Under the pieces are notes generated by a model that did not search any database, had not been told where the DNA came from, and saw nothing but the letters and a program-made list of their open reading frames with translations. The position numbers and the translations under genes were made by a program. Positions 60,360-64,000 of a DNA stretch of 64,000 bases are shown piece by piece. The stretch comes from an uncultured Oscillospiraceae bacterium (GTDB lineage Bacteria > Bacillota > Clostridia > Oscillospirales > Ruminococcaceae). The stretch's first letter is position 1. Each line of letters begins with the position of its first letter. Location of the stretch: positions 12,855 to 76,854 of the forward strand of contig UQDG01000011.1 in assembly GCA_900539695.1 (NCBI GenBank), given 5' to 3'.

Positions 60360-61334
60360 TTAATTCAAAAGAGCCTGGGCCTCCTCAAGGGAGAGAAGAA
60401 TCTTCTCATCCGCCGCAGTAAACGCACGAAGGACGAAGCTTTGGACCGTGACGGCGCGGGCGAATTTGAAGGGAAGGCAGAAGTTCAGCACTTCGCTGGG
60501 CATCGTGCGCTCTAAGATCACCGCGTCGGGGAACAGGGCGTGGTAGTCGGTGGTGTCCCGCGGGTGGGTCTTGATGAACAGCGGCCCGGCGGTGTATTTG
60601 GCGGCGACCGCTTTGAACATCGCGTTCTGCTCAGCTTGTGTCATCAGGCCGTCCTCCACAAAGCTGCGGGGCAAAAGCAGGGTGGCCCCGGCGGCATTTT
60701 CGGGCAGGGGCTGGGTGAGAAAAACACTGCGCACCATCGCTTTTTCGGCGTCGGTCAGGCTTTCCAGCAGTTCGCGCTTGCTGTCGGTTACCAAGCGGCT
60801 GGCGGGGAACAGCGTGCATTTCGCGGCGTCCTCGCTTTCCACTTTTGCGCACCACGGGCTGTCGCCCCAGTAAAGGTAGCCTTTTCCGGTGCGCCGCTTC
60901 CCGGCAAAATCGGGGGCGGCGCGCTGGTCGGTGACAAGGTGCTGGTCGGGGCCGAGGGTGCTGGCGAAGGTGTCCTCGCACAGGATATACCCGGCATGGC
61001 AGTCCTGCAGGTAGCGGCCCAGCACGCTCCAATCGTTGTGGATGCGCACCTCGTTATAGGCGGCGCGGGTAAAGCGCCAGCCGCACAGCCTCTCGAACGC
61101 CCGGCGGGCGCGCCGGGCGGCGAAGGGGCCGGTGACGGTGCCCGGCCAGCGGGTCTCGTCCACGATAACGACTTTGACAGCGCCGGTGGCCTCCAGCTTT
61201 TTAGCCAGAGATTGTGGCTCCGGCACGGCGGCGGAAAGCACCATGGTGTGGGGCTGGCCGTCAGTGCGGGAGGCCCGCAGCAGGTCGACAAGCACCTGAT
61301 AGGCGGTGTGGCAGATGTAAAGATTCGGCTTCAT
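60360..61334 (-). CDS. GT52-like glycosyltransferase (sialyltransferase family)
   Basis: A 324-aa protein without TM segments. The N-terminus NLYICHTAYQVLVDLL, the acidic ILCEDT (117-122) and KTHPRD (255-260) resemble family 52 and polysialyltransferase-like GT-B enzymes that use CMP-activated ulosonic acids. In this locus, next to a KdsB-like activating enzyme and an ABC exporter, transfer of the CMP-linked keto sugar to the glycan is the natural guess. Divergence is high, so the family call is moderate. Confidence 0.65.
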   Translation of the reverse strand: MKPNLYICHTAYQVLVDLLRASRTDGQPHTMVLSAAVPEPQSLAKKLEATGAVKVVIVDETRWPGTVTGPFAARRARRAFERLCGWRFTRAAYNEVRIHNDWSVLGRYLQDCHAGYILCEDTFASTLGPDQHLVTDQRAAPDFAGKRRTGKGYLYWGDSPWCAKVESEDAAKCTLFPASRLVTDSKRELLESLTDAEKAMVRSVFLTQPLPENAAGATLLLPRSFVEDGLMTQAEQNAMFKAVAAKYTAGPLFIKTHPRDTTDYHALFPDAVILERTMPSEVLNFCLPFKFARAVTVQSFVLRAFTAADEKILLSLEEAQALLN

Positions 61335-61340
61335 GAAAAA

Positions 61341-62624
61341 TTATTCTCCGTCCGCCAGCAGCTTGACCGGCGGGAAGTGGATGCGGCCCCAGCCGGAGGC
61401 CCACTCGGGCATGGTCAGGTCGCTGTTGGTGACCTCGAAGGCAAACTCGGTCACGGGCTTGTCCAGGCAGACGGCCTGGGCCAGCGCGCCATCGAAGATG
61501 TCGAGGTAGAAGAAATACTGGCCCTCGCCCAAAAGACTTGGGTCGAACTCAAACATCGTGGTGTAGAGTTTGCCCGGCTCGGCGGCGCCCAGGTCCACCG
61601 GGTGGGTGATGCCCACGGGGCTGGAATCCCGCGCGTGGAGGTTCATCTTCATGTGGATGCCGGTGAAAGGCTCGGACACGCGCCAGGTGATTTTAATTTT
61701 CATCTTCTCGGTGTCGGCAAACACGCTGGATTCCTTGCCCACAAAGTCGAGGGTCTCCAGCCGCAGGCGCTTGCCGGCGCTGCCGGTCATGCGGGCCACA
61801 TCAGCCAGGTCGTAGTGGACGACGTTAACGTCGGTAGTGTCCATGTAGACGGCGATGGCCTGTTCGACGTCGCCGTCGAAGATGACCCTGCCTTTATCCA
61901 GCACCACGCAGCGGGTGCACAGCTGGCGGATGGTGGACATGTTGTGGCTGACGTAGAGCACGGTGCGGCCGTCCTGGTTGGCGACATCGCTCATTTTGCC
62001 CAGGCATTTCTGCTGGAACTTCATGTCGCCCACGGCCAGGACCTCGTCCATGACCATGATCTCGCTGTCCAGATGGGCAGCGACGGCGAAGGCCAGCTTG
62101 ACGAACATGCCGCTGGAATAGCGCTTGACGGGGGTGTCGATGAAGTCGCCGCACTCCGAAAATTCGATGATCTGGGGCAGTTTGGCGTCGATCTCGGCCT
62201 TGGTCATGCCCAAGATCGCGCCGTTCATATAGATGTTTTCGCGGCCGGTCATTTCGTTGTTGAAGCCGGTGCCGACTTCCAGCATGGAGGCCACGCGGCC
62301 GCGAATTTTGATCTCGCCCTCGGTGGGGGCAGTGATGCGGGACAGTAGCTTGAGCAGCGTGGATTTGCCCGCGCCGTTGCGGCCGATGATGCCCAGGGCC
62401 TCGCCCTGGCAGACGGTCAGGTCCACGCCGTTCAGTGCCATAAAGGTCTGGCCGAAGAGGCGCTGGTCGGTGCCAATGACGGTGTTGGGGTCCTCTTTGC
62501 CGCGGACGCGCGCCCACCAGCTTTGCAGGTCGTGGGTCAGCGTGCCGCCGCCGATCTGGCCGAGTTTATACTGCTTTTTTAACCCCGTGACTTCGATAAC
62601 GGGGTGTTTTTCGGTTGTAGCCAT
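61341..62624 (-). CDS. wzt: Polysaccharide ABC exporter ATPase with C-terminal glycan-binding domain (Wzt-like)
   Basis: A 427-aa protein. The nucleotide-binding domain has Walker A GRNGAGKST (81-89), Q-loop SMLEVGTGFN, the signature YSSGM, Walker B IMVMDEVLAVGD and the switch His in YVSHN. After residue about 275 a beta-rich domain similar to the Wzt carbohydrate-binding module follows. It powers export of a lipid-linked polysaccharide with the permease encoded 13 bp upstream. The start at 62624 has AGGAGGGG upstream. Confidence 0.92.
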   Translation of the reverse strand: MATTEKHPVIEVTGLKKQYKLGQIGGGTLTHDLQSWWARVRGKEDPNTVIGTDQRLFGQTFMALNGVDLTVCQGEALGIIGRNGAGKSTLLKLLSRITAPTEGEIKIRGRVASMLEVGTGFNNEMTGRENIYMNGAILGMTKAEIDAKLPQIIEFSECGDFIDTPVKRYSSGMFVKLAFAVAAHLDSEIMVMDEVLAVGDMKFQQKCLGKMSDVANQDGRTVLYVSHNMSTIRQLCTRCVVLDKGRVIFDGDVEQAIAVYMDTTDVNVVHYDLADVARMTGSAGKRLRLETLDFVGKESSVFADTEKMKIKITWRVSEPFTGIHMKMNLHARDSSPVGITHPVDLGAAEPGKLYTTMFEFDPSLLGEGQYFFYLDIFDGALAQAVCLDKPVTEFAFEVTNSDLTMPEWASGWGRIHFPPVKLLADGE

Positions 62625-62637
62625 CTTGCGCCCCTCC

Positions 62638-63510
62638 TTACACGGTATCCATAAAGGTCTTTTCGATGCGGCTGAACAGCACCACGCCCAGCACCAGCGC
62701 CGCCGCGGTGAACACCAGGCTGTACACGATGCCAAAGGTGGTGACCGTGCCGGTACCCAGCGTTGCCATGCGGAAAATTTCGATGGGCGAGGTCATGGGG
62801 TTGAGCTGGACCAGAACTTTCAGGCGGGGGCTGGATTCCAACATGGACAGCGGGTAGACCACGGGGGAGGCGTACATCCACAGCTGTACGCCGAAGCCCA
62901 CGGCAATGGCGAGGTCGCGGTACTTGGTGGTGAGCGACGACACGATGATGCCGACGCCCAGGCCCAGCAGCATGACCTCGAGGATGACGAAGGGGATGGC
63001 CAGCAGCCACAGCGTGAAGTGTATGCCGCTGCCGGTGGCGAAGAAGTAGATCCAGAAAATCAGGTACATGGCCGCCTGGATGAAGAAGTTGATGAGGCTG
63101 GTCAGCACCTGGCTGACGGGCATCGTCAGGCGCGGAAAGTACACCTTGCCGAATATCTGCGAGTTGGTGACAAAGGTGTTGGCCGTGTTGTTGACGCAGT
63201 TGGCGAAGAAAGTCCACACGGTGTTGCCGGCCATGTAAAACAGAAAACCGGGCACGCCGTCGGTGGGCATATTGGCCATGCCGCCGAACACCACGTTGAA
63301 GATGATGGTGGTGATAAGCGGGTTGAGGATGATCCACGCGGGGCCTAAAATCGTTTGTTTATACAGCACGGTGAAGTTGCGCTTGACGAACATCACGATA
63401 AGGTCACGGTATTGCCAAAGCTCGTGCAGGTCGATGTCAAACCACCCGGTTTTGGGGCGGATGACGGTCGTCCAGCCATCGGCAGGGAGGGTATGATTGT
63501 TTTCAGCCAT
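62638..63510 (-). CDS. wzm: Polysaccharide ABC exporter permease (Wzm-like, ABC-2 type)
   Basis: A 290-aa permease with six TM segments. LWQYRDLIVMFVKRNFTVLYKQTILGP is the conserved amphipathic region before TM1 (given in part: FVKRNFTVLYKQT), and PLSMLES with LNPMTSPIEIFR is typical near the end. The ATG at 63510 is chosen; an in-frame GTG at 63519 would add three residues. It heads the wzm-wzt-GT52 operon, from a promoter at 63569-63597. Confidence 0.92.
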   Translation of the reverse strand: MAENNHTLPADGWTTVIRPKTGWFDIDLHELWQYRDLIVMFVKRNFTVLYKQTILGPAWIILNPLITTIIFNVVFGGMANMPTDGVPGFLFYMAGNTVWTFFANCVNNTANTFVTNSQIFGKVYFPRLTMPVSQVLTSLINFFIQAAMYLIFWIYFFATGSGIHFTLWLLAIPFVILEVMLLGLGVGIIVSSLTTKYRDLAIAVGFGVQLWMYASPVVYPLSMLESSPRLKVLVQLNPMTSPIEIFRMATLGTGTVTTFGIVYSLVFTAAALVLGVVLFSRIEKTFMDTV

Positions 63511-63568
63511 GGAGGGCACCTTTTCCTTTTATATAATGGGCGATAGTTTGCATACTGATAGATATTAC

Positions 63569-63597
63569 ATTTTACCATGAAATGGGGGAAAAAGCAA
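63569..63597 (-). promoter_or_regulatory. Minus-strand promoter of the ABC exporter operon
   Basis: TTGCTT, 17 bp, TAAAAT on the minus strand, about 50 bp before the wzm ATG. It overlaps the 5' end of the small plus-strand frame. Confidence 0.75.
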
Positions 63598-63771
63598 CTG
63601 ATCGTGGACGAGAACGGTCAGTCCGTGACGGTGAAAGGCACCGATGGTACTGTGTATGTGCAGGGGACCAGTGATGTGACCGTTACTGTGGGGGGCTACA
63701 GCACTAATGTGGATACCTCCGATGCCGCCACCGCCGACAGCTGGTCCGACTACGCCGTGGACAAGGCATAA
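63577..63771 (+). CDS. Small hypothetical protein (64 aa)
   Basis: A beta-prone sequence rich in Thr, Val, Asp and Gly (GTDGTVYVQGTSDVTVTVGG) with an acidic end. It resembles a fragment of a secreted carbohydrate-binding or beta-helical protein, but has no signal peptide. There is no SD, and its start lies inside the divergent promoter, so it may be a remnant. A strong terminator follows 28 bp after the stop, which supports some past or present transcription in this direction. Confidence 0.4.
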   Translation: MKWGKKQLIVDENGQSVTVKGTDGTVYVQGTSDVTVTVGGYSTNVDTSDAATADSWSDYAVDKA

Positions 63772-63798
63772 ACCAACGCAGTAAATTTCAGCATAAAA

Positions 63799-63842
63799 TA
63801 AGCCCTGCACCGGAACCTACAGCTACCGGTGCAGGGCTTATT
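63799..63842. terminator. Strong terminator hairpin
   Basis: TAAGCCCTGCACCGG and CCGGTGCAGGGCTTA form a 15-bp perfect stem with A- and T-rich flanks. Confidence 0.88.
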
Positions 63843-63875
63843 ATGGTATAATGAAGAAAATGCGGAGGTACCCCT

Positions 63876-63947
63876 ATGGTACTGCCTCCTCAGGGATGTA
63901 TTTTTTTGACTGTTGCAGGTGTTCGTGCGTTTATAACAGTCAGATAA
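63876..63947 (+). other. Possible 23-codon leader frame with occluded SD
   Basis: An ATG at 63876 preceded by GGAGG opens a 23-codon frame. GGAGGTACC can pair with GGTACTGCCTCC downstream, hiding the SD. A TATAAT lies at 63847 without a -35. The window ends before any downstream gene, so its role cannot be judged. Confidence 0.3.
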
Positions 63948-64000
63948 ATCTTGCTAATGTATTTGTCAAGAGTTTTTTATAGATTTTCCGATTTTCCTTT

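Noticed and set aside
60540..62348. 602-codon open frame on the plus strand
   Set aside because: Antisense shadow of the GT52-like and Wzt genes; no initiation signals.
63517..63519. GTG start for the Wzm-like permease
   Set aside because: Only three residues longer than the ATG start at 63510; AAAAGG fits the ATG with about 8-nt spacing.
1..64000. CRISPR arrays, tRNA or rRNA genes, complete IS elements or prophage genes
   Set aside because: No regularly spaced direct repeats, tRNA cloverleaf sequences, transposase or phage structural genes were recognised by eye.

Overview
The window reads as chromosome of a GC-rich gut Firmicute of the Oscillospiraceae (Gemmiger/Subdoligranulum/Faecalibacterium type). 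This is inferred from the low-GC-phylum gene set (IspH fused to S1, YqeG, DUF1385/YqhQ, the CD1247-like protein next to efp, PPi-type phosphofructokinases), sigma-A promoters with 17-bp spacing, high coding GC, and many GC-rich palindromic intergenic repeats. I see no tRNA, rRNA, CRISPR array, prophage or intact insertion sequence.

Layout. 1-480: 3' end of gpmI, a terminator and a promoter. 482-19591: a long plus-strand surface-glycan region. It has two GT-C-like membrane proteins, a WbpG-type sugar amidotransferase, a Dabb protein and an amidohydrolase, then a second WbpG-type enzyme with HisF- and HisH-like partners. A second operon follows with an epimerase-like protein, a TIM-barrel isomerase, two GT2 enzymes, a flavoprotein, two more polytopic proteins and a YhiN flavoprotein. 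19718-24798: cmk, plsC, ispH-S1, gtrA, a small membrane protein and deoC. 25136-31303: ZIP transporter, lipoprotein with a two-component system, yqhQ and prmC. 31430-38839: recA, recX, rimO, pgsA, a membrane protein and cysS, followed by a 984-aa double GT-C/PMT protein. 42063-45768 (minus): two PPi-type phosphofructokinases and a Cof hydrolase. 46147-51596 (plus): an acyltransferase-like membrane protein, rpsU, yqeG, an endonuclease IV-like protein, efp, a zinc-ribbon protein and a PIG-V-like mannosyltransferase.

51670-63510 (minus) is a second surface-glycan locus. A Wzm/Wzt-type ABC exporter is followed by a GT52-like (sialyltransferase family) enzyme. Next come a DUF559 nuclease-like protein, a KdsB-like cytidylyltransferase, a DRE-TIM aldolase with an extra C-terminal domain and a KdsC-like phosphatase, then a DUF2142 protein, a GT4, a GT2 and a DUF2304 protein. 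Together these suggest synthesis, CMP activation, transfer and ABC export of a 3-deoxy-2-keto sugar in a Gram-positive lineage. The proposed C-C bond-forming step is the aldolase; no KdsA/NeuB homologue is in the window.

The most unexpected non-coding signal is a roughly 100-174-nt structured element present three times (24909-25080 plus, 48931-49104 plus, 45786-45887 minus). Its closing helices differ in sequence between copies but stay paired, which is the signature of a conserved RNA. One copy fills the 5' leader of the Cof hydrolase gene, from just after a good promoter to directly against the Shine-Dalgarno. It may be a HEARO/omega-RNA-like or an unnamed RNA family; no iscB-like gene is nearby. 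Other dispersed families are a 3'-end hairpin module, palindromic GC-rich repeats, a CTCCCTTTAC-type repeat and a MITE-like element upstream of cysS.
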